Position numbers and translations under genes: made by a program. The notes beneath the pieces were generated by a model, which was given only the letters and a program-made list of their open reading frames with translations, did not search any database and was not told the DNA's origin. Shown piece by piece: positions 31,298 through 44,961 of a DNA stretch of 64,000 bases. Every line of letters starts with the position of its first letter. The first letter of the stretch is position 1. This DNA comes from Frateuria_A sp051900535 (GTDB lineage Bacteria > Pseudomonadota > Gammaproteobacteria > Xanthomonadales > Rhodanobacteraceae): assembly GCF_051900535.1 (NCBI RefSeq), contig NZ_JBHZGI010000006.1, forward strand, positions 1-64,000. Reading direction: 5' to 3'.

Positions 31298-32341
31298 TCA
31301 GAACTCGCCGCCATCGAACATGTCGCCCACCAGTGCCTGCCGCGGCGGCGGGTTGCGCCCCAGGTGGCGCCAGGCCCTGGGCGAGGCCATGCGACCGCGC
31401 GCGGTGCGGATGAGGAAGCCCTGCTGGATGAGGTACGGCTCGACCACGTCTTCCAGCGTGCCGCGGTCTTCGGACAACGCGGCGGCCAGCGATTCGACGC
31501 CGACCGGGCCGCCATCGAAGTTCTCGATGATGGTGGCGAGCAGGCGCCGATCGAGGTCGTCGAAACCTTCGGCATCGACCTTGAGCATGGTCATCGCCGC
31601 CTGCGCGGCGGCCAGCGTGATCTTTCCGCCGGCGCGCACTTCGGCGTAGTCGCGCACACGACGCAGCAGGCGGTTGGCGATGCGCGGTGTGCCGCGCGAT
31701 CGGCGGGCGATCTCCTGCGCACCCTCGATCTCGCAGTCGATCGCCATGATCCGCGCCGAGCGGCGCACGATTGCGGTCAGCTCGTCGGGCGAATAGAACT
31801 CCAGCCGCTGCACGATGCCGAAGCGGTCGCGCAAGGGCGCCGTGAGCAGCCCAGCACGCGTGGTCGCGCCGATCAGGGTGAACGGCGGCAGGTCCAGCTT
31901 GATCGAGCGCGCAGCCGGGCCCTCGCCGATCATGATGTCGATCTGGAAGTCCTCCATCGCCGGATACAGCACCTCCTCGACCACCGGCGACAGACGATGG
32001 ATCTCGTCGACGAACAGCACGTCGTTCTTTTCCAGGTTCGTCAGCAAGGCCGCCAGGTCGCCAGCGCGCTCGAGCACCGGACCGGAGGTGGAGCGGACAT
32101 TGACGCCCAGTTCGTTGGCGATCACGTGGGAGAGCGTGGTCTTGCCCAGGCCCGGGGGACCGAAGATGAGCACGTGGTCCAGTGCCCCACCGCGCTTCCT
32201 GGCCGCCTCGATGTAGATCGACAGCTGCTCGCGCACCGCCTGCTGGCCGAGGTATTCGTCAAGGCGCCTGGGGCGGATCGAGGCTTCCAGCGCCTCGTCG
32301 TCGAGCTGGGCGGCGGAGGTGATGATGCGGGCTTCGGTCAT
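31298..32341 (-). CDS. ruvB: Holliday junction branch migration helicase RuvB
   Basis: The product is 347 residues. The AAA+ motor has Walker A G-P-P-G-L-G-K-T-T (61-69), Walker B V-L-F-V-D-E-I-H and sensor G-A-T-T-R-A-G. The C-terminal winged helix ends the protein (A-R-G-R-M-A-S). It drives branch migration with RuvA. It is separated from ruvA by kup. Confidence 0.97.
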   Translation of the reverse strand: MTEARIITSAAQLDDEALEASIRPRRLDEYLGQQAVREQLSIYIEAARKRGGALDHVLIFGPPGLGKTTLSHVIANELGVNVRSTSGPVLERAGDLAALLTNLEKNDVLFVDEIHRLSPVVEEVLYPAMEDFQIDIMIGEGPAARSIKLDLPPFTLIGATTRAGLLTAPLRDRFGIVQRLEFYSPDELTAIVRRSARIMAIDCEIEGAQEIARRSRGTPRIANRLLRRVRDYAEVRAGGKITLAAAQAAMTMLKVDAEGFDDLDRRLLATIIENFDGGPVGVESLAAALSEDRGTLEDVVEPYLIQQGFLIRTARGRMASPRAWRHLGRNPPPRQALVGDMFDGGEF

Positions 32342-32372
32342 GCAGCCATTATGGCAGGGCCGCAAAAGGCCC

Positions 32373-32434
32373 GTAGGGTGGGCTTCGGCCCCGCCTTCCC
32401 TCTCGCGGGAACCGGCGGTGGGCTGAAGCCCTCC
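32373..32434. repeat. REP-like GTAGGGTGGGCTT repeat, family B
   Basis: GTAGGGTGGGCTTCGGCC and the inverse-type GGTGGGCTGAAGCCCTCC lie in the gap between ruvB and kup. The same string occurs between the hydrolase gene and aspS (37066-37129), and in decayed form near 63605-63627. Confidence 0.65.
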
Positions 32435-32447
32435 GCGCGCCTTCCCG

Positions 32448-34370
32448 CTAAATCTCCACCTGCGCACCCAGTTCGATCAGGCGATTGCCCGGAATCTGGA
32501 AGAACGCCGTGGCCGGCAACGCGTTGCGCGCGAGGAAGGCGAACAGCTTGTCGCGCCACAACGCCATGCCGGGGCGGCGCGCGTCCGCGACGATGGTCTC
32601 GCGCGAGAGGAAGAAGGTCGTATCCATCAGGTCGAAGGTCAGCCCTTCCCGCCCGCACAGCGACAGCGCGTGCGGAATGTTCGGGTCCTCGGCGAAACCG
32701 AAGCGCAACTCCAGCCCGAAGAAGCCGCCTTCCATCGGCGTGATTTCGATGCGCTCGTCCGCGTCCGCCACCGGCGTCTCCAGGATCTGCACGGTAAGCA
32801 TCACGTTGCGCTCGTGCAGCACCTTGTTGTGCTTGAGGTTGTGCAGGAGCGCGTGCGGCACCGCGTATTGGTTGGCGGTGAGGAACACCGCCGTGCCGGG
32901 CACCCGCAGCGGCGGATGTTCGGCCATGTTCTCGATGAACGGCGCAAGCGCCAGCCCGCCCTGCTTGATCTCGCGCACGACCAGTTCGCGGCCGCGGCGC
33001 CAGGTGGTCATTACCGCGAACAGGAACAGGCCCAGCACCAATGGGAACCAGCCGCCGTCGGGAATCTTCAGCGTGTTGGCGCCGAAGAAGGAAAGATCAA
33101 CGCACAACAGGCCAAGGGTCAACGGGATCACCGCGGCCAGGCTCCAATTCCAGCGGCGCCAGGCCACCAGCATCACCAGCAACGTGTCGATCGCCATGGT
33201 GCCGGTCACCGCGATGCCGTAGGCGCCGCCGAGCGCCTTGGATGAGCCGAACCCGACCACGGTCAGGATCACCATCACCATCAGCGCGCGGTTGACCCAA
33301 GGCAGGAAGATATGGCCGATCGCTTCGCGCGAGGTCTGCACCACCTGCATGCGCGGCACGAAGCCGAGCTGGATCGCCTGGCGAGTCACCGAGAACGCGC
33401 CGGAAATCACCGCCTGCGAGGCGATCACCGCCGCGGCGGTGGCGAGCACGATCATCGGATAGCCGGCCCAGTCCGGCACGGCGTGGAAGAAGGGATTGAC
33501 CGCCGCCTGCGGTTCGCGCAGCAGCAGCGAGCCCTGGCCGTAGTAGTTGAGCAACAGCGCCGGCAGCACGAAGAAGAACCAGGCCGCGCGGATCGGAAAC
33601 CGGCCGAAGTGGCCCATGTCGGTGTACAACGCCTCGGCACCGGTCACGCACAGCACCACGGCGCCGAGCGCCACGAAGGAAATCGTGCCGTGCGAGGCGA
33701 AGAAGCGCACCGCGTACCAGGGCGAGAGTGCCTTGAGCACCTCCGGCCCCTGCAGGATGTTCCACACGCCGATCACCGCCAGGGCGAGGAACCATACGCA
33801 CATCACCGGCCCGAACAACGCGCCCACCTTTGCCGTGCCGTGCTTCTGCAGCCAGAACAGGAACAACAGCACCAGCACCGCCAGTGGCACGACCCAGTGT
33901 TCCAGCGAGGGAGCCATGACCTCGAGGCCTTCCACCGCCGAGAGCACCGAAATCGACGGCGTGATAACGCCGTCCCCGAAGAACAGCGCCGCGCCGAGCA
34001 ACGCCATCAACATCACGATCCGGCGCGCCATCGGCGAGCCGCCGACCGCGCGCTGGGCCAGCGTCATCAGCGCCATGATGCCGCCTTCGCCACGGTTGTC
34101 CGCGCGCATCACCAGGGTGACGTACTTGATGGCCACCACGATGATCAGCGCCCAGGTGACCAGCGAGAGCACGCCCAGCACGGTGCTTTCGGACGGATGA
34201 AGGCCGTACTCGGGGCGGAAGACTTCGGCCAGCGTATACAACGGACTGGTGCCAATGTCGCCGAACACCACCCCGATAGCGCCCAGGATCAGCGCAGCCT
34301 TGGTGCCGTGCAGCTTTTCGTCGCCGCCGGACTCGGCCGGCGGCGGCGTGTTACGGGTTGCGTCGTTCAT
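32448..34370 (-). CDS. kup: Low-affinity potassium transporter Kup
   Basis: The product is 640 residues. It is a proton-coupled potassium uptake system with 12 transmembrane helices in the first 430 residues and a cytosolic C-terminal domain. The start has G-V-V-F-G-D-I-G-T-S-P-L-Y-T, and F-F-G-D-G-V-I-T-P-S-I-S-V-L follows, both diagnostic for KUP/HAK. It lies between ruvA and ruvB, 24 bases after ruvA, so it is probably transcribed with the ruv genes. Confidence 0.96.
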   Translation of the reverse strand: MNDATRNTPPPAESGGDEKLHGTKAALILGAIGVVFGDIGTSPLYTLAEVFRPEYGLHPSESTVLGVLSLVTWALIIVVAIKYVTLVMRADNRGEGGIMALMTLAQRAVGGSPMARRIVMLMALLGAALFFGDGVITPSISVLSAVEGLEVMAPSLEHWVVPLAVLVLLFLFWLQKHGTAKVGALFGPVMCVWFLALAVIGVWNILQGPEVLKALSPWYAVRFFASHGTISFVALGAVVLCVTGAEALYTDMGHFGRFPIRAAWFFFVLPALLLNYYGQGSLLLREPQAAVNPFFHAVPDWAGYPMIVLATAAAVIASQAVISGAFSVTRQAIQLGFVPRMQVVQTSREAIGHIFLPWVNRALMVMVILTVVGFGSSKALGGAYGIAVTGTMAIDTLLVMLVAWRRWNWSLAAVIPLTLGLLCVDLSFFGANTLKIPDGGWFPLVLGLFLFAVMTTWRRGRELVVREIKQGGLALAPFIENMAEHPPLRVPGTAVFLTANQYAVPHALLHNLKHNKVLHERNVMLTVQILETPVADADERIEITPMEGGFFGLELRFGFAEDPNIPHALSLCGREGLTFDLMDTTFFLSRETIVADARRPGMALWRDKLFAFLARNALPATAFFQIPGNRLIELGAQVEI

Positions 34371-34394
34371 GTTTTTCGCTCATGCCACCGGGCC

Positions 34395-34994
34395 TCATTG
34401 ACCCAGCGCGGCGCGCAGCGCCTTGCGGATGATCGCCTCGGCGTCGTCGCCCTCGGCGGCAACTTTCTGTACCAGACGTGTGACCTCGGCAGGTTTGTAG
34501 CCCAGCTGCTGCAAGGCCACGGTGGCCTCGCCGGCGGGATCCAGCGGAGCACCGGCGCCCTTGCCCGCAAGACCGGGCAACGCCGCGCCCAGGCCTTCGA
34601 CCCGGTCGCGCAGCTCGACCACGATGCGCTCGGCGGTCTTCTTGCCGATACCCGGGATCTTGGTCAGCGCCACCACGTCGCCGGCCTGCACCAGCCGCGC
34701 GAAGTCGGCGGTGGAAACGCCCGACAGCACCGCCAGCGATATCTTCGCGCCGATGCCCGAGACCTTCTGCAAGTTGCGGAACAGGGCGCGCTCGTCCTCG
34801 CGCAGGAAGCCGTACAGCGCGACGCTGTCCTCCTTCACCGCGTAATGGGTAAGCAGAGTCACTTCCTTGCCCGTCTGCGGCAGGTCGTAGATGGTCGACA
34901 TCGGCGATTCCAGCTCGTAGCCGACGCCGCCGACCTCCACCAGCAACCACGGGGGCTGCTTGGAAACCAGGGTGCCGCGCAGTCGTCCGATCAT
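34395..34994 (-). CDS. ruvA: Holliday junction DNA helicase subunit RuvA
   Basis: The product is 199 residues. An OB-fold (M-I-G-R-L-R-G-T-L start), two helix-hairpin-helix motifs (V-S-G-I-G-A-K and I-P-G-I-G-K-K-T-A-E-R) and a C-terminal RuvB-binding domain are in order. It binds the junction as a tetramer. ATG 34994 overlaps the ruvC stop (ATGA). Confidence 0.96.
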   Translation of the reverse strand: MIGRLRGTLVSKQPPWLLVEVGGVGYELESPMSTIYDLPQTGKEVTLLTHYAVKEDSVALYGFLREDERALFRNLQKVSGIGAKISLAVLSGVSTADFARLVQAGDVVALTKIPGIGKKTAERIVVELRDRVEGLGAALPGLAGKGAGAPLDPAGEATVALQQLGYKPAEVTRLVQKVAAEGDDAEAIIRKALRAALGQ

Positions 34995-35560
34995 CGCCTT
35001 CTCCATGCCGTACGGGGAATGCCCACGCGCGCAAGGCTCGCGCGCGTGTGCGCATGGGTCACCGCGATCGCCAGCGCGTCGGCCGCGTCCGGCTGCAACG
35101 GGCCCTTCAGGCCGAGCAGGATGCCAACCATGTGCTGCACCTGGGTCTTGTCGCCGCGGCCGCTGCCGACCACGGCCTGCTTGATTTCGGTGGGCGCGTA
35201 TTCGTGCACCGCCAGCCCCTTGGCCGCCACCGCGCAGATCGCCGCGCCGCGTGCCTGGCCGAGCTTCAGCGCCGAATCCGGATTGCGCGCCATGAACACC
35301 CGCTCGATGCCGCATTCGGCCGGCTGGTGAGCCTCGATGATGGCGGCCAGGCCGTCAAAGATGCGTTTCAGGCGCAGCGGGAAGGTTTCCTCGTCGGCCA
35401 CAGCCAGTGCGCCGTGATGCACGTGCGTGAGCTTGCCCGCCGCATCGACGTCGATGATCCCGAAGCCGGTGCGTTGGCTGCCCGGATCGATACCGAGGAT
35501 GCGGCACGCCGACGGTCCGGACCGGATGTTCATGCTGGACACGGGTGCGTTCACGGGCAT
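34991..35560 (-). CDS. ruvC: Crossover junction endodeoxyribonuclease RuvC
   Basis: The product is 189 residues from ATG 35560, or 180 from ATG 35533, which is closer to the conserved start and perhaps better. The RNase H-like active site is intact: Asp in L-G-I-D-P-G-S, Glu in C-G-I-E-R-V-F, and the C-terminal D-A-A-D-A-L-A-I-A. It cuts Holliday junctions. It overlaps ruvA by four bases. Confidence 0.95.
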   Translation of the reverse strand: MPVNAPVSSMNIRSGPSACRILGIDPGSQRTGFGIIDVDAAGKLTHVHHGALAVADEETFPLRLKRIFDGLAAIIEAHQPAECGIERVFMARNPDSALKLGQARGAAICAVAAKGLAVHEYAPTEIKQAVVGSGRGDKTQVQHMVGILLGLKGPLQPDAADALAIAVTHAHTRASLARVGIPRTAWRRR

Positions 35561-35593
35561 GGCCGGCCGCGTGGGCGCGGGCCGGCCGGTCCG

Positions 35594-36316
35594 TCAGCCA
35601 TCGGCCGGCAGCAGGGCGTTGTGATAGACCTCGCTGACATCGTCCAGCCCGTCCAGTCGTTCGAGCAGGTCGGTCAGCGGTTCGAGCACGTCCTCGGGCA
35701 CCGCCACGCGGTTGTTCGCGCGCATGCCCACGCCGGCGTGCAGCGACTCCAGGCCGGCATCGGACAGCGCCTGCTGCACCGACTCGAAGTTTTCCGGTGT
35801 GCAGATCACGGTGCTTTCGCCGTGCTCGTTGATCACGTCGTCGGCGCCGGCTTCCAACGCCGCCTCAAGCACCTTTTCCTCGGCTGCCTCGTCACCGCCG
35901 GTGGCGAAGGTGAGCTCGCCGCAGCGGGTGAACTGGAAGGCCACCGAACCGGAGGTACCGAGGTTGCCGCCGTGCTTGGTCAGCGCGTGCCGCACGTCGG
36001 CGACGGTGCGGGTGGGGTTGTCGGTGAAGCACTCGATGATCATTGCCACGCCGCCGGGGCCGTAGCCCTCGTAGCGCAGCTCCTCGCCGGCGCCCTCGGC
36101 ACCCGAGCCGCGCTTGATCGCGCGCTCGATGGTGTCCTTGGTCATGTTGGCCGACAGCGCCTTGTCCACCGCCGCGCGCAGGCGCGGGTTGGCGGCCGGG
36201 TCGGCCACGCCGGCGCGGGTGGCGACGGTGATTTCGCGGATCAGCTTGGTGAACACCTTGGCGCGCTTGGCGTCTTCGGCATTCTTGCGGCCTTCGATGG
36301 ACGGGCCTCTACCCAT
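35594..36316 (-). CDS. yebC: YebC/PmpR-type transcriptional regulator / translation factor
   Basis: The product is 240 residues. The start M-G-R-G-P-S-I-E-G-R-K and the segments K-D-T-I-E-R-A-I-K-R-G and Y-E-G-Y-G-P-G-G-V-A are typical of the YebC/TACO1 family. It is known as a DNA-binding regulator in some bacteria and as a translation factor for proline-rich stretches in others. It precedes ruvC as in many proteobacteria. TAAAAT at 36355-36350 is a possible -10 box. Confidence 0.95.
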   Translation of the reverse strand: MGRGPSIEGRKNAEDAKRAKVFTKLIREITVATRAGVADPAANPRLRAAVDKALSANMTKDTIERAIKRGSGAEGAGEELRYEGYGPGGVAMIIECFTDNPTRTVADVRHALTKHGGNLGTSGSVAFQFTRCGELTFATGGDEAAEEKVLEAALEAGADDVINEHGESTVICTPENFESVQQALSDAGLESLHAGVGMRANNRVAVPEDVLEPLTDLLERLDGLDDVSEVYHNALLPADG

Positions 36317-36425
36317 GGCGGGAAAACCTGAACAATGGACAAGCGGCCGATTTTACTCCAACCCGTGCCCGCGCCGACAAACCCCTTAGGGCGCCCTTGG
36401 GCGCGACCGGCAGATGGTCGCGTCC

Positions 36426-37052
36426 CTACGAGGAAGCAAATCGCCCGTTCTGCAGGAAGTGCACCACTTGCTGGGCTGCGTCGGCCGACAGCACCAGGCC
36501 GGTGTGGCTGGTTTCGACCACGCAGTGGTCGGTCAGGCCCGGCAGCCGCGTTTCGGCGACGGCGACCGTGCCATCGTGCTCGCCTTCCATGTGCGCGAGC
36601 ATGGCGCCCAGGCCGATCGGCACGCGGCCGGCGATCACGCCGACCTCGCGCTCGCCGTCCCAGCGCTCCATGCCATGTTCGAGCAGCTCGCGGTTATGCC
36701 CCAGCAGGGCCTCGCCGCCCTGCCCGAAACCGGCGAAGCCGCGGGCCGCGGCGCTGCCCTGCAGCGGGGAGCCCAGGCAAACGATCCGCCCCGGCGGCAG
36801 GTCGGCCGCTTCGCGGCAGGCCTGCAATGCCAGCAGGCCACCCAGGCTGTGGCCGACCAGATGCACGGGTCCGGGCGCGTGGCGCTGCATGCGCAGGTGC
36901 AGGCGCTCGACGATGCGCTCCTGCGAGGACACCACGCTCATGTAGTCGAAGCGGTCGACCGCGAAGCCGGCGTCGGCCATCCGCTTGTGCAGCAAGCCCA
37001 GCGCAAATCCGCGCATCCACAGGCCGTGCAGCAGGATGATCTGGTCGGGCAT
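36426..37052 (-). CDS. Alpha/beta hydrolase, PGAP1/DUF676-like
   Basis: The product is 208 residues. It has I-L-L-H-G-L-W (oxyanion region), the nucleophile elbow V-G-H-S-L-G-G, and a late histidine in V-V-E-T-S-H-T-G, so a Ser-Asp-His triad is plausible. Residues C-L-G-S-P-L-Q-G-S are typical of PGAP1-like lipase/esterases. No signal peptide is seen. The substrate is unknown. Confidence 0.8.
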   Translation of the reverse strand: MPDQIILLHGLWMRGFALGLLHKRMADAGFAVDRFDYMSVVSSQERIVERLHLRMQRHAPGPVHLVGHSLGGLLALQACREAADLPPGRIVCLGSPLQGSAAARGFAGFGQGGEALLGHNRELLEHGMERWDGEREVGVIAGRVPIGLGAMLAHMEGEHDGTVAVAETRLPGLTDHCVVETSHTGLVLSADAAQQVVHFLQNGRFASS

Positions 37053-37065
37053 GGCGCTGCCTGTC

Positions 37066-37129
37066 GTAGGGTGGGCTTCAGCCCACCTTGGGGCGTGCGG
37101 CGGGGTGGCAAGGTGGGCTCAAGCCCACC
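37066..37129. repeat. REP-like family B, two palindromes
   Basis: GTAGGGTGGGCTTCAGCCCAC (37066-37086) contains a perfect 7-bp palindrome, and GGTGGGCTCAAGCCCACC (37112-37129) a perfect 8-bp one. They lie 13 bases downstream of the aspS stop and could act as a 3' mRNA barrier. Confidence 0.75.
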
Positions 37130-37142
37130 CCACGGGTTGCGG

Positions 37143-38897
<1,755 letters not shown>

Positions 38898-39049
38898 AGG
38901 AAGGAAAACTCCGGGACTGGGTGCCGATGAGGCGGGCGAACGGGCGATTTTAGCATCCGGCCGCCAACGACAGGCATGCCCACGCAGGAGTGCACCTGTG
39001 CGCGACCGAGCACAGGCACGCTCCTGCCAGGGACGCGTACGAAAGCGAA

Positions 39050-39334
39050 TCAGTCGCCGCTGGCGGCCGGCTTGCTGTCGCTGGCAGGGGCCGGGGCCGG
39101 CGCGGCCGGCTTGGCCTCGCCCTCACCGGCCAGGTTGCGCTTCTTGTCGCCATCCTTCTTGAAATCGGTCTCGTACCAGCCGCTGCCGGCCAGCCGGAAC
39201 GAAGGTGCGCTTACCTTGCGCTGCACCCGCGGCGCCTCGCACGAGGGGCAGGCCGAGGGGTCCGGGTCGGACAGCTTCTGCAGGCGATCGAAACGGTGCC
39301 CGCACTGGGCACACTCGAATTCGTAGATGGGCAT
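39050..39334 (-). CDS. FmdB-type zinc ribbon protein
   Basis: The product is 94 residues from ATG 39334. The N-terminal zinc ribbon has M-P-I-Y-E-F-E-C-x2-C-G and C-P-S-C, four cysteines for one zinc. The rest is an Ala/Pro/Lys-rich tail. The family (FmdB/CxxC_CxxC_SSSS) is thought regulatory but is poorly understood. It often stands upstream of aspS, as here. Confidence 0.9.
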   Translation of the reverse strand: MPIYEFECAQCGHRFDRLQKLSDPDPSACPSCEAPRVQRKVSAPSFRLAGSGWYETDFKKDGDKKRNLAGEGEAKPAAPAPAPASDSKPAASGD

Positions 39335-39579
39335 GGATGACAAACTCCGGGCACGCGGCCCCGTGAAACGCTGGTGCGCATTATCGAGTCGCCGGTCGCG
39401 ATTTCAATGGCGCGTGCCTTGGCGCGACCCATCGCCGGGAGTAGCCTGCCCCTCAGCCGCGCACGGCCCTTCGCGACACCCACGCCTGCGCGCGCATCTT
39501 CGCTGGACGTTGCTTCCCGTCCGCCGATCCCGATGCCGGCATCGAGCCGCGCATCGCCCGCACCGCTACAGGAGTTGCC

Positions 39580-42000
39580 GTGAACCGTCCCCGCCTCTTT
39601 CCCCGACTCGCGCTGCTCCCGGCGGCGCTGTTGCTCGCCTGCTCCGCGCACGCCCAGGATGCCAACGACGCGGCGCAGAAAGCCAAGAACCTCGGCACCG
39701 TGATCGTCACCGGCACGCGCGCCGACAACCGCACCGAAAGCAGTTCGCTCACGCCGGTCGACGTGGTGTCGGCCCAGTTGCTCAAGCAGACCGGCACCAC
39801 CGAGCTATCCACCGCGCTGGCGCGGGTGATTCCCTCGCTCACCTTCCCGCGCCCGTCCGCTGCCGACACCGCCGACTCGCAGCGCCCCGCGCAGCTGCGC
39901 GGCCTCTCGCCCGACCAGGTGTTGGTACTGGTCGACGGCAAGCGCTGGCACCCGGGCGCGATCATCCTGACCAACGGCGTGCTGGGCCGCGGCTCGCAGG
40001 CGGTGGACCTCAACACCATCCCGATCGACGCCATCGACCATATCGAGGTGCTGCGCGACGGCGCCTCGGCGCAGTACGGTTCCGACGCGATCGCCGGCGT
40101 GATCAACATCGTGCTGAAGAAGGGCGCCGAAGGCGGCGACGTGGCGCTGTCGGGCGGCCAGTATTCGGCCGGCGACGGGCGCAAGTGGCAGGGCTCGGCC
40201 AACGCCGGCATCCCGCTCTCCGACGCGGGCTTCATCCGCTTCACCGCCCAGGCCGGCCACCAGGACTACACCAACCGCGCCGGCCCCAACCGCACCCGCC
40301 CGCAGGAAGGCGTCACCCAGCGCTACGGCGATCCGGAAGTGACCGACCGCAACCTGATGCTCAACGGACAGTACGACTTCGGCGGTGCGCAGGTGTACGC
40401 ATTCGGCCACTACGGCAAGCGCGACTCCGTGTCGCCGGCGTTCTTCCGCAACCTGGACAACGCCAATGCCGTGCCCTCGCTTTATCCCAACGGCTACCTG
40501 CCACTGGAAAACGCTCAGGCGACCGATCGCTCGCTGGTCGTGGGCGTCCGCGGCAAGACCGGTGGCGGCTGGCGCTGGGACGTCTCGGGCAACTACGGCG
40601 GCAACCGGGTTTCGTACGCCACCTTCAACACGCTCAACCGGGCCTACCTCAATGACTTCGGCAGCACGCCGACGCGCTTCCACGACGGCATCCTGGATGC
40701 CGCGCAGCAGTCGCTGGACGTCGACATCGCCAAGGACCTGTCGGTCGGCTGGCTGCCCAATGACGTGACGCTCGCCTTTGGCGCGGAGTACCTGCGCCAG
40801 AGCTATCAGATCCGCGCGGGCGACCTGTCCTCGTACTACACCGGGACCTCCGGCTTCTCCGGCGGCGCGCAAGGCTTCGGCGGCTACCAGCCGGCCAACG
40901 CCGCCTCGCACCAACGGCACGACGTGGCCGAGTACGTGAGCCTGGAAACCAACCTCACCGACCGCCTGGGTACCTCGCTGGCAGTGCGCCACGAGGACTA
41001 TTCCGATTTCGGCACCACCACGTCCGGCGCGCTGGCCGGGCGATTCGACTTCACCGACCGCTTCGCCCTGCGCGGCAGCGCCTCGACCGGCTTCCGCGCG
41101 CCGTCGCTGGCGCAGCAGTACTACTCGTACACCTCCTCGCTCTACTTCGGCGAGGGCAATTCGCTGGGCCTGCCTGCTGGCATCTACAACACCGGACTGG
41201 TGTCCTCGACCAGCGCCATCGCCACGCTGCTGGGCGGCGAGCCGCTCAAGCCGGAGAAATCGCGCAACCTGACCTTTGGCGCCGTGTGGAGCCCCGCCGA
41301 CGGGCTGGACCTCAGCGCGGACATCTACCAGATCAAGATCCGCGACCGCGTCACGCTCTCCAGCACGATCTCCACCACCTCGCCCGCGGTACGTAACTAC
41401 CTGGCCGCCAACGGCATCACCAACACCAACTTCAGCGGCATTTCCTACTTCACCAATGCAGTGGACACGCGCACGCGCGGCATCGACCTGGTCGCCAGCT
41501 ACCTGTTCGACGTGGGCGACGGCGCCTCGCTGCACACCACTGTCAGCTTCAACTACAACAAGAACGAAGTGACCGACGTGCGGCCCAACCCGGCGGTGCT
41601 CGATGCCCTGGGCGTGAGCTTCAGGCGCATCGACCGGCGCGACCAGTACGGACTGCTGGCCGACACCACGCCGCGCAGCAAGCTGATCTTCAACTGGCTC
41701 TACACCAACGGCCGCTGGAGCCTGGACAGCACGCTGACCCGCTACGGTGGCTTCACCTCGTACAACTCGACCGACCCGACGCTGGACCAGCGCTTCGACT
41801 CGAAGTGGCTGTTCGACCTGGCGCTCAACTATTCGATGGACCGCTGGATGTTCACGGTGGGCGCGGACAACCTGTTCGACAGCTACCCGGACCGGGTGAT
41901 CGAGGCCAGCGACAACAACGGCGCGATGCCGTACAGCGTGTTCTCGCCGTTCGGGTTCAACGGGGCATATGTGTACGGGAAGGTGCGCTACAGCTGGTAG
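39580..42000 (+). CDS. TonB-dependent outer-membrane receptor
   Basis: The product is 806 residues from GTG 39580, with AGGAG at 39569-39573. A signal peptide ends at A-H-A-Q. A short TonB-box-like stretch (T-V-I-V-T-G-T-R) leads into the plug domain, with V-L-V-D-G-K-R and I-E-V-L-R-D-G-A-S-A-Q-Y-G-S-D-A-I-A-G-V-I-N. A 22-strand barrel follows, ending in Y-G-K-V-R-Y-S-W with a terminal aromatic residue. The ligand cannot be told; no siderophore, B12 or polysaccharide genes are adjacent. Confidence 0.92.
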   Translation: MNRPRLFPRLALLPAALLLACSAHAQDANDAAQKAKNLGTVIVTGTRADNRTESSSLTPVDVVSAQLLKQTGTTELSTALARVIPSLTFPRPSAADTADSQRPAQLRGLSPDQVLVLVDGKRWHPGAIILTNGVLGRGSQAVDLNTIPIDAIDHIEVLRDGASAQYGSDAIAGVINIVLKKGAEGGDVALSGGQYSAGDGRKWQGSANAGIPLSDAGFIRFTAQAGHQDYTNRAGPNRTRPQEGVTQRYGDPEVTDRNLMLNGQYDFGGAQVYAFGHYGKRDSVSPAFFRNLDNANAVPSLYPNGYLPLENAQATDRSLVVGVRGKTGGGWRWDVSGNYGGNRVSYATFNTLNRAYLNDFGSTPTRFHDGILDAAQQSLDVDIAKDLSVGWLPNDVTLAFGAEYLRQSYQIRAGDLSSYYTGTSGFSGGAQGFGGYQPANAASHQRHDVAEYVSLETNLTDRLGTSLAVRHEDYSDFGTTTSGALAGRFDFTDRFALRGSASTGFRAPSLAQQYYSYTSSLYFGEGNSLGLPAGIYNTGLVSSTSAIATLLGGEPLKPEKSRNLTFGAVWSPADGLDLSADIYQIKIRDRVTLSSTISTTSPAVRNYLAANGITNTNFSGISYFTNAVDTRTRGIDLVASYLFDVGDGASLHTTVSFNYNKNEVTDVRPNPAVLDALGVSFRRIDRRDQYGLLADTTPRSKLIFNWLYTNGRWSLDSTLTRYGGFTSYNSTDPTLDQRFDSKWLFDLALNYSMDRWMFTVGADNLFDSYPDRVIEASDNNGAMPYSVFSPFGFNGAYVYGKVRYSW

Positions 42001-42024
42001 TTGGCACCAAGCCATGCGTCAGCA

Positions 42025-42181
42025 CCCTCTCCCCTCCGGGGAGAGGGTCGGGGGTGAGGGGCCACTCTTGCGGCAAAGGTCGATCAGGCCGCACCTGAGA
42101 CGAGAAAAGCAGAACGCGCTGGACGAGCGCTACTCGCGACAATCGTCCCCTCACCCCAGCCCTCTCCCCGGAGGGGAGGGG
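42025..42181. repeat. Inverted pair of family A REP palindromes
   Basis: One copy (42025-42060) carries the hairpin CCCTCTCCCC/GGGGAGAGGG and points left; the other (42149-42181, CCCCTCACCCCAGCC then CTCTCCCCGGAGGGGAG) points right. About 90 bases separate them. The pair sits between the convergent receptor gene and clpB and probably ends both transcripts. Confidence 0.8.
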
Positions 42182-42194
42182 GAGCAAGGCGGCG

Positions 42195-44786
<2,592 letters not shown>

Positions 44787-44835
44787 GATCGGGGTTTCCT
44801 CGGCAATCGTGGCGGCCCCCGCCGCAATGCGCAGG

Positions 44836-44863
44836 AGATAGGGGCGTCTCAGCCACCTTCAAG
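44836..44863 (-). promoter_or_regulatory. Heat-shock (sigma-32) promoter of clpB
   Basis: On the minus strand, CTTGAAG (44863-44857) and CCCCTATCT (44844-44836) are separated by 12 bases (13 if the -35 is read as CTTGAA). This is close to the RpoH consensus CTTGAAA - 13/14 - CCCCATNT. It ends 50 bases before the clpB start, a suitable distance. Confidence 0.78.
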
Positions 44864-44961
44864 ACGACCGTCGCGGCCTATTCGCCGCAGGGGGTTGACC
44901 CGTATCATTTTCGGCTCAGCCTGCAGGGACGCCTTGTGATGAAACTTTCCGGATCGCGTGT

